Under the pieces are notes generated by a model. It did not search any database. It worked only from the letters and a program-made list of their open reading frames with translations, and was not told the DNA's origin. DNA of 34,374 bases, from contig JAFVRN010000039.1 in the NCBI GenBank assembly GCA_017504265.1, positions 1 through 34,374 of the forward strand, written 5' to 3'. The translations under genes and the position numbers were made by a program. Shown piece by piece: positions 9,031 to 15,867 of the stretch. Position 1 is the stretch's first letter. Each line of letters opens with the position of its first letter. The DNA is from Alistipes sp. GTDB taxonomy: Bacteria; Bacteroidota; Bacteroidia; Bacteroidales; Rikenellaceae.

Positions 9031-9059
9031 GGATGTTGCATCATAATTTTTTAACTTTG
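9028..9059 (+). promoter_or_regulatory. Promoter of the ybbR-like/coaE/folP operon
   Basis: TTTG (9028-9031), a 20-bp spacer and TAACTTTG (9052-9059) match the consensus fully. The -33 box uses the end of the secDF terminator T-tract. The expected leader is only about 14 nt if translation begins at the ATG at 9080. Confidence 0.85.
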
Positions 9060-9079
9060 CACTTCAAAGCGTGAATACT

Positions 9080-9478
9080 ATGGAGCGAATAAAGAGTTTT
9101 CTGAAGTGGTTGCGTAGCTGCATAACACCAGGATATGTGTCGATGCTTGTCGCAGCCTTCATTTTGTGGTATATGACCAAGTTGGGTGAGACCTATACTA
9201 CCGACTATGAGTTTGTTGTGGTTATGGACGACGAGGAGTTCTCGGTGGAGTGCTCGATACGTGGCAAGGGTACAAACCTCATAGGCTATACCATAGGTCG
9301 CAAGCAGGTTAAGGTGGAGGTGCCTGCATCGGAGATAACCTTCGACAGTGTCACCACCGACGAGGGAGATACCTATCGTTATGCTTCGCCGGCATCGGTG
9401 CAGCGTGCCATAACCAGCCGTATCAGCGATATCGAGATTGTCGATATCGGGAATATATCGCCGGTAGAGGTGATGTAG
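9080..9478 (+). CDS. Short YbbR/CdaR-like single-pass membrane protein
   Basis: A 132-aa protein with one membrane segment near the N-terminus (about residues 18-35, VSMLVAAFILWYM), followed by a beta-rich extracytoplasmic domain. The N-terminal pattern (basic helix, membrane anchor ending ILWYMTKLGE, then a domain of alternating beta segments) resembles the first domain of Bacteroidetes YbbR/CdaR proteins, which often precede coaE. Those proteins are typically more than twice as long, so this is a reduced form or a distant relative. CdaR normally partners the diadenylate cyclase CdaA, which is not in the window. An in-frame GTG at 9071 is an alternative start. The gene leads the coaE-folP operon, with a 34-nt gap to coaE. 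Confidence 0.6.
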   Translation: MERIKSFLKWLRSCITPGYVSMLVAAFILWYMTKLGETYTTDYEFVVVMDDEEFSVECSIRGKGTNLIGYTIGRKQVKVEVPASEITFDSVTTDEGDTYRYASPASVQRAITSRISDIEIVDIGNISPVEVM

Positions 9479-9512
9479 TGTGGTTGAACCCGATAACACC
9501 ATATATTAATAT

Positions 9513-10103
9513 ATGTATAAGGTAGGATTGACAGGCGGAATAGGCTCGGGTAAGAGTACCGTGGCCAAGCTGCTCGCTATGCGTGGCGTGGCGGTATATG
9601 TCGCAGATGAGCGTGCCAAGAGCCTTATGGAGGAGAGCGAGGCGGTGAGAAGTGCTATTATTGCCATCTTTGGCGAGGAGGCATACGCCTCAGGTGCGCT
9701 CAACAGGGCGTGGCTTGCAGAGCAGGTATTCGTGTCGAAGGAGCTGCTGGCGAGGCTTAATGCTGTTGTTCATCCCGCAGTTATGGAGGACTTCGACAGG
9801 TGGGCCGAGGCTCAGACATCGGAGTATGTCGTCATAGAGTCGGCTATTCTCTTTGAGGCGGGTTTGGATGGGCGTGTCGATGCTACCATTGCAGTTATGT
9901 CGCCTGAGGCTCTGCGCCTGCAACGTGCTATGAAGCGTGACGGAGCATCTCGCGAGGCTATCGAGGCGAGGATGCGTAATCAGATGTCCGATGACGAGCG
10001 TTGCGCACGTGCTCGGTATGCCATAGTAAATATAGAGCTGGAGGAGTTGGAGGAGGATGTCGAGCAGCTGCATAGACGATTGTGTTATGATGCAAGAGCC
10101 TAA
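9513..10103 (+). CDS. coaE: Dephospho-CoA kinase
   Basis: Cytosolic enzyme that phosphorylates the ribose 3' hydroxyl of dephospho-CoA, the last step of coenzyme A synthesis. The protein is 196 aa, normal for CoaE. The P-loop GGIGSGKST is at residues 8-16, directly after MYKVGLT. The family segment VVHPAVMEDFDRWA is near residue 85 and VIESAILFEAGLD near 107, with the lid region LRLQRAMKRDGASREAIEARMRNQM after it. The ATG at 9513 is the only start that gives the family N-terminus. Its 3' end overlaps the start of folP, so the two genes are probably translationally coupled. Confidence 0.96.
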   Translation: MYKVGLTGGIGSGKSTVAKLLAMRGVAVYVADERAKSLMEESEAVRSAIIAIFGEEAYASGALNRAWLAEQVFVSKELLARLNAVVHPAVMEDFDRWAEAQTSEYVVIESAILFEAGLDGRVDATIAVMSPEALRLQRAMKRDGASREAIEARMRNQMSDDERCARARYAIVNIELEELEEDVEQLHRRLCYDARA

Positions 10104-10932
10104 TTGCTTGGAACGTGACAAGGCTTGGCTGATGGCCATTGTCAATGTTACGCCCGACTCGTTCTACGATGTAAGCCGCAATGTCGATGCTGAGGCTGTT
10201 ATGCGTCGCGTAGAGGAGGCTGTGGCGGAGGGTGCCGATATTGTCGATATAGGTGGCTACTCGTCACGCTCAGGTGCTAAGAGCATCGACTTGGAGGAGG
10301 AGTGGCGACGTGTAGAGCTGGGTCTAAAGGCTGTCGAGAGGCTGCGCAGCGATGTGGTGGTGTCGATAGATACCTTCCGCAGCGAGATTGTAGATAGGGC
10401 GTATAAGGGTTATGGCCGGTTTATCGTGAACGATATATCGGCAGGCGAGCTTGACGAGAAGATGATAGATGTCGTTGCAGAGCATAGGCTCGGATATGTG
10501 GCTATGCATATGCGAGGTACGCCACAGGATATGCAACAGAGATGCAACTACGATAGGGGTGTAGTTACGGAGGTTGTAGAGTACTTCGATAACCGTGTTG
10601 AAGAGCTTGTGCGTCGAGGCGTTGAGCGCGATGCTATCGTCGTAGACCCCGGTTTCGGTTTCTCGAAGACCGTCGAGCAGAACTGGGAGCTGCTCTCGTC
10701 GCTCGATATACTCTCGAAACGATATAGGGTGCTGGCAGGCGTTTCCCGCAAGTCGATGATATATAAGCCATTGGGGCTGGAGGCAAGGGATGTGCTTCCT
10801 GCTACGTTGGCTCTCGGCTGGGAGGCGTTGCGTCGTGGTGCTCAGGTGCTCAGAGTACACGATGTGGGTGCTACACGTCAGCTGGTAGATATGTATAACT
10901 ATGTAAAACATATAGCAGATGATAGAGGTTAA
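10087..10932 (+). CDS. folP: Dihydropteroate synthase
   Basis: Folate-pathway enzyme that joins p-aminobenzoate to dihydropterin pyrophosphate; it is the target of sulfonamides. Motifs include MAIVNVTPDSFYD (pterin pyrophosphate loop), DIVDIGGYSSRSGA (the family has GGESTRPGA here), VSIDTF, VNDISAG, VDPGFGFSKT and AGVSRKSMI. All are at the expected spacing for a protein of about 280 aa. The start is uncertain: 10087 and 10090 are adjacent ATGs giving 281 or 280 aa, and a longer frame begins at 10057. The 10087 start overlaps coaE by 17 nt, which is typical of this operon. In many Bacteroidetes folP is followed by the cdaA cyclase; here a LolD-type ATPase gene follows instead. Confidence 0.95.
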   Translation: MMQEPNCLERDKAWLMAIVNVTPDSFYDVSRNVDAEAVMRRVEEAVAEGADIVDIGGYSSRSGAKSIDLEEEWRRVELGLKAVERLRSDVVVSIDTFRSEIVDRAYKGYGRFIVNDISAGELDEKMIDVVAEHRLGYVAMHMRGTPQDMQQRCNYDRGVVTEVVEYFDNRVEELVRRGVERDAIVVDPGFGFSKTVEQNWELLSSLDILSKRYRVLAGVSRKSMIYKPLGLEARDVLPATLALGWEALRRGAQVLRVHDVGATRQLVDMYNYVKHIADDRG

Positions 10933-11572
10933 GGGCATATGTAAGAGCTTCGGCGATTTGGAGGTTCTGCACGGCGTGGATATGAGTATCTCTCGTGGCG
11001 AGATAGTCTCTATCGTGGGTGCAAGTGGTGCCGGTAAGAGTACCCTGCTGCAAATCATCGGTACGCTGATGTCGGCAGATAGTGGTAGCATTACAATAGA
11101 GGGTATATCGCCCATAGGCCTTGACGACGAGGCACTATCACGTTTCCGTAATCGCCATATAGGCTTTGTCTTTCAGTTTCACCACCTCTTGGAGGAGTTC
11201 TCGGCAGTGGAGAATGTTATGATGCCGATGCTTATCCTTGGCGAGGGTCGTAAGAGGGCACGAACACGTGCCTTGGAGTTGCTCGATATGGTCGGTATGT
11301 CGCACCGTACGGAGCATCGTCCCTCGGCACTCTCGGGTGGCGAGCAGCAGCGAGTAGCCATAGCACGTGCCTTGGCCAATAACCCATCGGTGCTCCTTGC
11401 CGATGAGCCTACGGGAAATCTCGATACGGCTACCCGTGATGAGATACAACGCCTATTCTTCTCGCTACGTGAACGTTTGGGAACCACGCTGCTTATCGTG
11501 ACACACGATATGGCGTTGGCAGATATGTCGGATAGAAAAATTGTTATGAGAGATGGACGCATCATACGCTGA
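10919..11572 (+). CDS. ABC transporter ATP-binding protein, LolD/MacB type
   Basis: A 217-aa ABC ATPase. Walker A GASGAGKST is at residues 34-42, the Q-loop in FVFQFHHLLEEF near 85, the signature LSGGEQQR near 138, Walker B LLADEPTGNLD near 160 and the H-loop LIVTHD near 198. The sequence FQFHHLL and the short single-domain form point to the LolD group, which powers lipoprotein release from the inner membrane. No LolC/E permease is adjacent, so the partner must be encoded elsewhere. The gene overlaps the end of folP by 14 nt and the next gene by 20 nt. An FtsE or MacB-type role cannot be excluded. Confidence 0.9.
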   Translation: MIEVKGICKSFGDLEVLHGVDMSISRGEIVSIVGASGAGKSTLLQIIGTLMSADSGSITIEGISPIGLDDEALSRFRNRHIGFVFQFHHLLEEFSAVENVMMPMLILGEGRKRARTRALELLDMVGMSHRTEHRPSALSGGEQQRVAIARALANNPSVLLADEPTGNLDTATRDEIQRLFFSLRERLGTTLLIVTHDMALADMSDRKIVMRDGRIIR

Positions 11573-12344
11573 CCTCTCCCACGAGGAGATGTACGACCTT
11601 CTGGAGCGACTGCACGACCGCTATAATAATGCCGACTTCATCGAGGCCGACCCTATAAGTGTACCTCACAGCTTCTCGGCGACACTCGACCGTGAGGTTG
11701 CAGGATTTATGGCTGCGACCATCGCCTGGGGCAACCGTCAGGCAATAGTGCGTAGCTCGCACCGTATGATGCGATATATGGATAACGCACCTGCCGACTT
11801 TGTACTAAATGCTTCGGCGAACGATATGGAGTATCTGCGCTCGTTTGTGCATCGCACATTCAATGGCGATGACTTCCGTGATTTTGTACTCGCTATGCGC
11901 CATATAATCACGCAGTGGGGTAGTATAGGAGGCTTCTTTGAGCAGCGTTACGAGGCTACCAAAGATATGCGTGCGGTGCTCTCGGAGTTCCGTAGGGAGT
12001 TCTTCTCCGTAGAGCATAACCCACACTGCGAGAAACACCTGTCGTCGATAGATCGCGGTGCTGCGTGCAAGAGGCTGTGTATGTATCTGAGGTGGTTTGT
12101 GCGCCGTGATGCGAGAGGTGTCGATTTCGGCCTATGGCAACGTATACCTATGTCGGCCCTATATCTGCCTCTCGATATTCATACAGGACGTATGGGACGT
12201 GAATTGGGACTTCTTCAACGCAAGCAGAGCGATTGGAAGGCTGTCGAGCAGATCACCTCGACGCTGCGCTGCTTCTCGGCAGACGACCCTGTGCGTTACG
12301 ACTATTCACTCTTCGGCCTCGGCATCTCGGGCGATACAATATAG
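11553..12344 (+). CDS. TIGR02757 (DUF2400) family protein
   Basis: A 263-aa protein of a family that is common in Bacteroidetes but has no established function. Family features seen are the N-terminal DPISVPHSF segment, ATIAWGNRQAIVRSSHRMM near residue 55, and the later CKRLCMYLRWFVRRDARGVDFGLWQRI and LPLDIHTGRMGRELGLL (about 170-225). The middle resembles helical DNA-glycosylase-like folds (LDIHTGRMGRELGLL has an HhH flavour), but this is only an impression. It starts inside the end of the upstream ABC gene and is 14 nt from trmN6, so it is part of the same operon. No signal peptide or membrane segment is visible. Confidence 0.88.
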   Translation: MDASYADLSHEEMYDLLERLHDRYNNADFIEADPISVPHSFSATLDREVAGFMAATIAWGNRQAIVRSSHRMMRYMDNAPADFVLNASANDMEYLRSFVHRTFNGDDFRDFVLAMRHIITQWGSIGGFFEQRYEATKDMRAVLSEFRREFFSVEHNPHCEKHLSSIDRGAACKRLCMYLRWFVRRDARGVDFGLWQRIPMSALYLPLDIHTGRMGRELGLLQRKQSDWKAVEQITSTLRCFSADDPVRYDYSLFGLGISGDTI

Positions 12345-12358
12345 GTGATATAGGGCAT

Positions 12359-13057
12359 ATGTTTGAGTTTAAGCAGTTTGTGGTGGACGATGCACTTTGT
12401 GCAATGAAGGTTGGCACGGATGCTGTGCTGCTGGGTGCTTGGGCCAATATCGATGGTGCACACCGCATATTGGATGTGGGTACGGGTAGCGGTATCATCG
12501 CCCTTATGGCAGCACAACGCAACCACAACGCCGATATTACGGCAATAGATGTCGTCGAAGATGCCGTGCGTCAGGCACAATCTAACGTAGATAGCTCGCC
12601 GTGGCGTGAACGTATCGCTGTGCGCTTAGGCGATATTGTCGATTATAAGGCGGATAGTAGCTTCGATGCGATACTCTCCAATCCGCCATACTTCCTTAAT
12701 TCTTTGCACTCGCCCGACGAGGTACGGAGCATAGCACGTCATAGCAGCTCCCTGTCGTATGACGACCTTGTGTCGGTTGGTTGTCGTATGCTATCGGATG
12801 GCGGCAGAATGTGTGTGATACTGCCTACGGAGTGTGCTTCACAGTTTCGTCGTGTGGCCTACGATAGACTGTGGCTCAGTCGCTTAACCGATGTTGTGAC
12901 ACGCCATGGCGAGCCGCCACGACGTACCCTTATGGAGTTTGTGCGCTGCGATATGCCTCTTATGCCGAGGTGCGATATGCTTACCATATATGGCTCGTCG
13001 GGTGAGTATACGGAGGAGTATCGTCGGCTTACGCAGCAATTCTACATTAAATTTTGA
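12359..13057 (+). CDS. tRNA1(Val) adenine-N6 methyltransferase, TrmN6/YfiC type
   Basis: A 232-aa S-adenosylmethionine-dependent methyltransferase. The SAM-binding motif ILDVGTGSGIIALM is at residues 37-50. The N6-adenine catalytic motif NPPY is at 108-111, in SNPPYFLNS, which is characteristic of the TrmN6/YfiC family that modifies A37 of tRNA(Val). The start at 12359 gives MFEFKQFVVDD, the family N-terminus. A longer frame from 12233 would run back into the DUF2400 gene and lacks support. This is the last gene of the operon. Its stop codon overlaps the -33 box of the next promoter. The tRNA substrate is inferred from family membership. Confidence 0.9.
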   Translation: MFEFKQFVVDDALCAMKVGTDAVLLGAWANIDGAHRILDVGTGSGIIALMAAQRNHNADITAIDVVEDAVRQAQSNVDSSPWRERIAVRLGDIVDYKADSSFDAILSNPPYFLNSLHSPDEVRSIARHSSSLSYDDLVSVGCRMLSDGGRMCVILPTECASQFRRVAYDRLWLSRLTDVVTRHGEPPRRTLMEFVRCDMPLMPRCDMLTIYGSSGEYTEEYRRLTQQFYIKF

Positions 13058-13083
13058 TATGGCAATATTTATTTGTATATTTG
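13053..13083 (+). promoter_or_regulatory. Promoter of the DUF4831 gene
   Basis: TTTG (13053-13056), 19 bp and TATATTTG (13076-13083) match the consensus perfectly. The -33 box overlaps the TGA stop of the methyltransferase gene. The ATG at 13112 would have a leader of about 22 nt. An in-frame earlier ATG at 13073 lies upstream of the expected transcript start. Confidence 0.85.
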
Positions 13084-13111
13084 CCTAAATATAAATACGA
13101 AAGTGATAGCT

Positions 13112-13972
13112 ATGAGACGATTTTTTCTAAGCTTTGTATTGCTTACGACCATCTGCGGTATCGTGGATGCCGAGGCGCAACATATTGTCAAGCAGCGTGT
13201 TGGTGCGTATAACGATGGCTCGGAGCTTGTTGTGCGCGAAGCCTCTACGACGCTTATATCTGAGGTTGTTGTCCAGCACGAGATGTTTGTGGCAGGGCCC
13301 TATGCACGCTATGCACAAAAGTTTCTCGGAGAGCGCGCTCCACTTGTGGACCGCGATGAGTATCGTATCATCGGTGCCGATGTGGCTGTTCTCGCTTCAA
13401 GCGATTGTTGCACTCTTGCTGCGGATGTTGCCGCGGAGGATGAGTGTGCCGATGTAGGTTTCGGCCTTATCCCCATAGACCGCATTTCGATGGAGGAGCA
13501 GAGCTTGGAGAGCGCAGCATATGCTGCTGCCGAGCAGATATATGCACTGCGCCGTGCCCGCTTGGAGCTTGTTACAGGCGAGCTTGGCGAAGGTGTCTTC
13601 GGCGAGGGACTAAGAAGCGCACTGCGTGAGATAGAACGCCTCGAGGCAGAGTACCTCGCGCTATTCTTCGGTAAGCGCCATACGTGCCGTAGCGTTAAGC
13701 ACTTTGTGCTGCCTGTCGAGGAGGGTGTAGCCAACTATGTCGTGGCTCGCTTCCACCACGAGGAGGGTATTGTTGCTCAGGACGACCTGTCGGGCGATAT
13801 AGTGATGATAACAATACGTCCTACGGATATGACCTATCCTGCGGGTAACCCTAAGGGCCGTACCGCCTACCGCTATGCCAACAATGCACGTGTGTCGCTG
13901 AGCTATGGTAGTGAACAACTTGTTGAGCGTCAGTTGCCTATATACGAGTTCGGACAGACAATATATTTCTAA
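13112..13972 (+). CDS. DUF4831 family protein, exported
   Basis: A 286-aa protein with an N-terminal signal peptide (MRRFFLSFVLLTTICGIVDAEAQ), so it is probably periplasmic. It matches the DUF4831 pattern of Bacteroidetes as I know it: an early beta-rich domain with GPYARYAQKFLGERAPLVDRDEYRIIGADV near residue 65, then a helical stretch ALREIERLEAEYLALFFGKR near 180, and a C-terminal domain with GNPKGRTAYRYANNARVSL. No catalytic motif is apparent and the function is unknown. The start at 13112 is preferred over 13073 because of the promoter and the signal peptide. The AlkD-like gene follows after 12 nt and is probably cotranscribed. Confidence 0.8.
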   Translation: MRRFFLSFVLLTTICGIVDAEAQHIVKQRVGAYNDGSELVVREASTTLISEVVVQHEMFVAGPYARYAQKFLGERAPLVDRDEYRIIGADVAVLASSDCCTLAADVAAEDECADVGFGLIPIDRISMEEQSLESAAYAAAEQIYALRRARLELVTGELGEGVFGEGLRSALREIERLEAEYLALFFGKRHTCRSVKHFVLPVEEGVANYVVARFHHEEGIVAQDDLSGDIVMITIRPTDMTYPAGNPKGRTAYRYANNARVSLSYGSEQLVERQLPIYEFGQTIYF

Positions 13973-13984
13973 CATAGGTGCGCT

Positions 13985-14629
13985 ATGGATAACACAACGA
14001 GGATGATATCGCTATTGGGTAAACTCCGTAAGCAGATGAACGGAGCTGTTGCCGAGAGTATGGCCTCTCACGACCAAAAGTATGGCCTTAACTATGGCGT
14101 GAGCATTGCTACGATACGCGAAATCGTAGCCTCGGAGAGCAAGGATTACGACTTTGCTAAATATCTCTATCGCCAGCAGGTGAGAGAGTTGCGCCTTGCT
14201 GCCTGCCACCTTGCCGAGCCGCAGAGGGTCGATATTTCGGAGTTCCCGTTCTGGTCGCGAGGTATCGCCAATGCAGAACTCGCCGAGGAGCTTGCCTTCG
14301 CCCTTCTCTCGAAAATATACGATATCAACTCGTTGATGGGAATATGGTCTACGGAGTGCAACGAAATGGTGGCATATGCCGCACTTATGGCCGCCTCGCG
14401 CAATGAGCGTACCACAAGTGAGGTGGCGTTTGTCGCTGTGGAAAAGGCTGTTAAGGCAAACCCCTCGTCACACTATATAGCTATGGGCGTTGTCGCCCTT
14501 CTATGCTATGTTGCCTCGCGCGATAAGTCGGTGCGTGTCGGTATCCCCGTGCTCTTCGAGCGTATCGACGATTGCGCCACTAAGAGATATATCCTAGACG
14601 AACTGTCGTGGCGCTTGGACTACTTGTAG
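13985..14629 (+). CDS. DNA alkylation repair protein, AlkD-like
   Basis: A 214-aa, entirely helical protein resembling the HEAT-like-repeat DNA glycosylases (PF08713, AlkC/AlkD) that excise N3- and N7-alkylated bases. The family's helical repeat pattern can be seen, for example KYLYRQQVRELRLAACHLAEP near residue 60, FWSRGIANAELAEELAF near 90, and the alternating aromatic and charged helices after it. I cannot identify the AlkD catalytic Trp and Asp residues with certainty, so enzyme activity is inferred. It lies 12 nt after the DUF4831 gene and probably shares its promoter. Confidence 0.75.
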   Translation: MDNTTRMISLLGKLRKQMNGAVAESMASHDQKYGLNYGVSIATIREIVASESKDYDFAKYLYRQQVRELRLAACHLAEPQRVDISEFPFWSRGIANAELAEELAFALLSKIYDINSLMGIWSTECNEMVAYAALMAASRNERTTSEVAFVAVEKAVKANPSSHYIAMGVVALLCYVASRDKSVRVGIPVLFERIDDCATKRYILDELSWRLDYL

Positions 14630-14659
14630 GGTAGAGCAGTGCCGAGGCCATGCCTTGCT

Positions 14660-14913
14660 CTCCGCTTTGCGGAGTGGGTTCGGTGGGTTCAGTGGGTCTT
14701 ATGGGTCCTGTGGGTCCTGTGGGTCTTATGGGTTCTGTGGGTTCTATGGGTTCTGTGGGTTCTGTGAACGCGGTGGAAAAATCCCCATCTAACCCATTGG
14801 ACCCATTTAACCCATCTGACCCACACTGCTTCGCAGTGGTAGGGCACAGCCCTGCAAAACAAAAGCCCATCTCCCTTCACTACACTTCAACTACCCTTTA
14901 ACGCCGCAGGCGT
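14660..14913. repeat. Intergenic repeat island: 9-nt G/C tract and short hairpins
   Basis: The 432-bp spacer 14630-15061 carries ten GGG runs exactly 9 nt apart (14676-14759, unit GGGTTCTGT with variations). A 22-bp gap follows, then five CCC runs, also exactly 9 nt apart (14784-14822), so the two tracts can pair as an inverted repeat. Four small perfect hairpins with 3-nt loops surround it: 14660-14674 (6-bp stem), 14824-14838 (6 bp), 14841-14853 (5 bp) and 14901-14913 (5 bp). Open frames across the tract encode only GSVGSM-like repeats and are not credible genes. The remaining sequence to about 14980 shows no gene. Confidence 0.8.
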
Positions 14914-14985
14914 GAACTACTCTTTTCTCTGCAAAGTAGGGGATAGGGCCTTGTCCTGCAACACTCTCCCTATAATTTTTTTAAG

Positions 14986-15022
14986 TTTTGACGCAACCTG
15001 TCAAAAATAGGTGGTTACTTTG
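14986..15022 (+). promoter_or_regulatory. Putative promoter/operator of the zinc-ribbon gene
   Basis: A perfect 7-bp inverted repeat, TTTTGAC-N7-GTCAAAA (14986-15006), includes a TTTG. It is followed by TTACTTTG (15015-15022), one mismatch from the -7 consensus. The 24-bp spacing is longer than usual. The dyad could be a repressor site. A second 7-bp dyad (15022-15028 with 15051-15057) lies just before the ATG. Confidence 0.45.
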
Positions 15023-15061
15023 CATCGTGAAAGATACGATAATACTTAAAACGATGCGATT

Positions 15062-15271
15062 ATGAGTCTAAATTATTCAATTGATTGCCGTTGTTGTGGC
15101 ACGCATACCGACCATCGTGTGGCAACAAATCTGCGCAGCAGACCCTCTTCGGCCGAGTTGCTGAGACATATCGATACGGAGTGTGCCATACGTTGTCCTA
15201 AGTGCGGGTCACGCCTGAATGGCAGCTACGAGGAGTTTCGTAGTCAGATAATAATCGAAGTATGCGACTAA
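15062..15271 (+). CDS. Small CxxC zinc-ribbon-like protein
   Basis: A 69-aa hypothetical protein. Cysteine pairs at C9/C12 (CRCC) and C45/C48 (CPKCG) form two knuckles separated by 32 residues, a typical zinc-ribbon layout. Extra cysteines are at 11, 41 and 68. There is no membrane segment or signal peptide. The C-terminal strand SQIIIEVCD completes a compact fold. The function is unknown. It stands alone between a repeat-rich spacer and the bcp-recA operon. The coding call rests on the regular cysteine pattern and the upstream promoter-like signals. Confidence 0.65.
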   Translation: MSLNYSIDCRCCGTHTDHRVATNLRSRPSSAELLRHIDTECAIRCPKCGSRLNGSYEEFRSQIIIEVCD

Positions 15272-15286
15272 AAATGGCGAAGGAAT

Positions 15287-15318
15287 TATGAAAATCGAAA
15301 AAAAATAATTAACTTTGA
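15287..15318 (+). promoter_or_regulatory. bcp-recA promoter
   Basis: TATG (15287-15290, one mismatch), 20 bp and TAACTTTG (15311-15318, perfect -7). The predicted leader is about 65 nt before the bcp ATG at 15391. Confidence 0.7.
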
Positions 15319-15390
15319 AGGTGCTTTGCGATATCGGTATATCTATTGTCGCAAGGTACGACAAATAGGAGTATATAAAACAAAAGAGAT

Positions 15391-15855
15391 ATGGCAAATA
15401 TTAATATAGGGGAACAAGTTCCCGAGTTTAAGTCGCTGACACAGAGTGGTGAAGAGTATACACTTAACGAGTTGAAGGGATCGCCTACGGTGCTCTACTT
15501 CTATCCCAAGGACAATACATCGGGTTGTACACTCGAGGCGTGTAGTCTGCGTGATGGTCGCGATGAGTTGCTTGCCCGCGGCTACAAGATTGTGGGTGTC
15601 AGCCCCGATAGCGTAAAATCGCATACCAACTTCTGCTCGAAGCACTCACTCAACTTCACGCTACTGGCCGATACCGACCACTCCTTGTCGGAGGCGATGG
15701 GTGTATGGCAGATGAAGAAGATGTATGGCAGGGAGTATATGGGAATAGTGCGCACGACGTTTATTCTCGATGCCGAGGCGCGTGTCACACATATCATTAC
15801 AAAGGTCGATACCAAAGATGCGTATGGACAGATAATCAAGTTGTTGGATAAATAA
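15391..15855 (+). CDS. bcp: Thioredoxin-dependent thiol peroxidase (Bcp/peroxiredoxin Q)
   Basis: Cytosolic peroxiredoxin that reduces hydrogen and organic peroxides with electrons from thioredoxin. The protein is 154 aa, the usual length. The peroxidatic cysteine C46 and the resolving cysteine C51 are both present in DNTSGCTLEACSLRD, the atypical 2-Cys arrangement of the Bcp group. The segment VLYFYPKDNTSGC and the later RTTFILDAEARV complete the thioredoxin-like fold. recA follows after only 12 nt, which suggests an oxidative-stress and DNA-repair operon. Confidence 0.95.
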   Translation: MANINIGEQVPEFKSLTQSGEEYTLNELKGSPTVLYFYPKDNTSGCTLEACSLRDGRDELLARGYKIVGVSPDSVKSHTNFCSKHSLNFTLLADTDHSLSEAMGVWQMKKMYGREYMGIVRTTFILDAEARVTHIITKVDTKDAYGQIIKLLDK

Positions 15856-15867
15856 AACGAAACATAT

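Noticed and set aside
14650-14901. Open frames (both strands) encoding GSVGSM/THRTH-like repeat peptides
   Set aside because: They are translations of the 9-nt repeat tract; any 9-nt repeat lacking a stop gives a long frame. No promoter or start context supports them.
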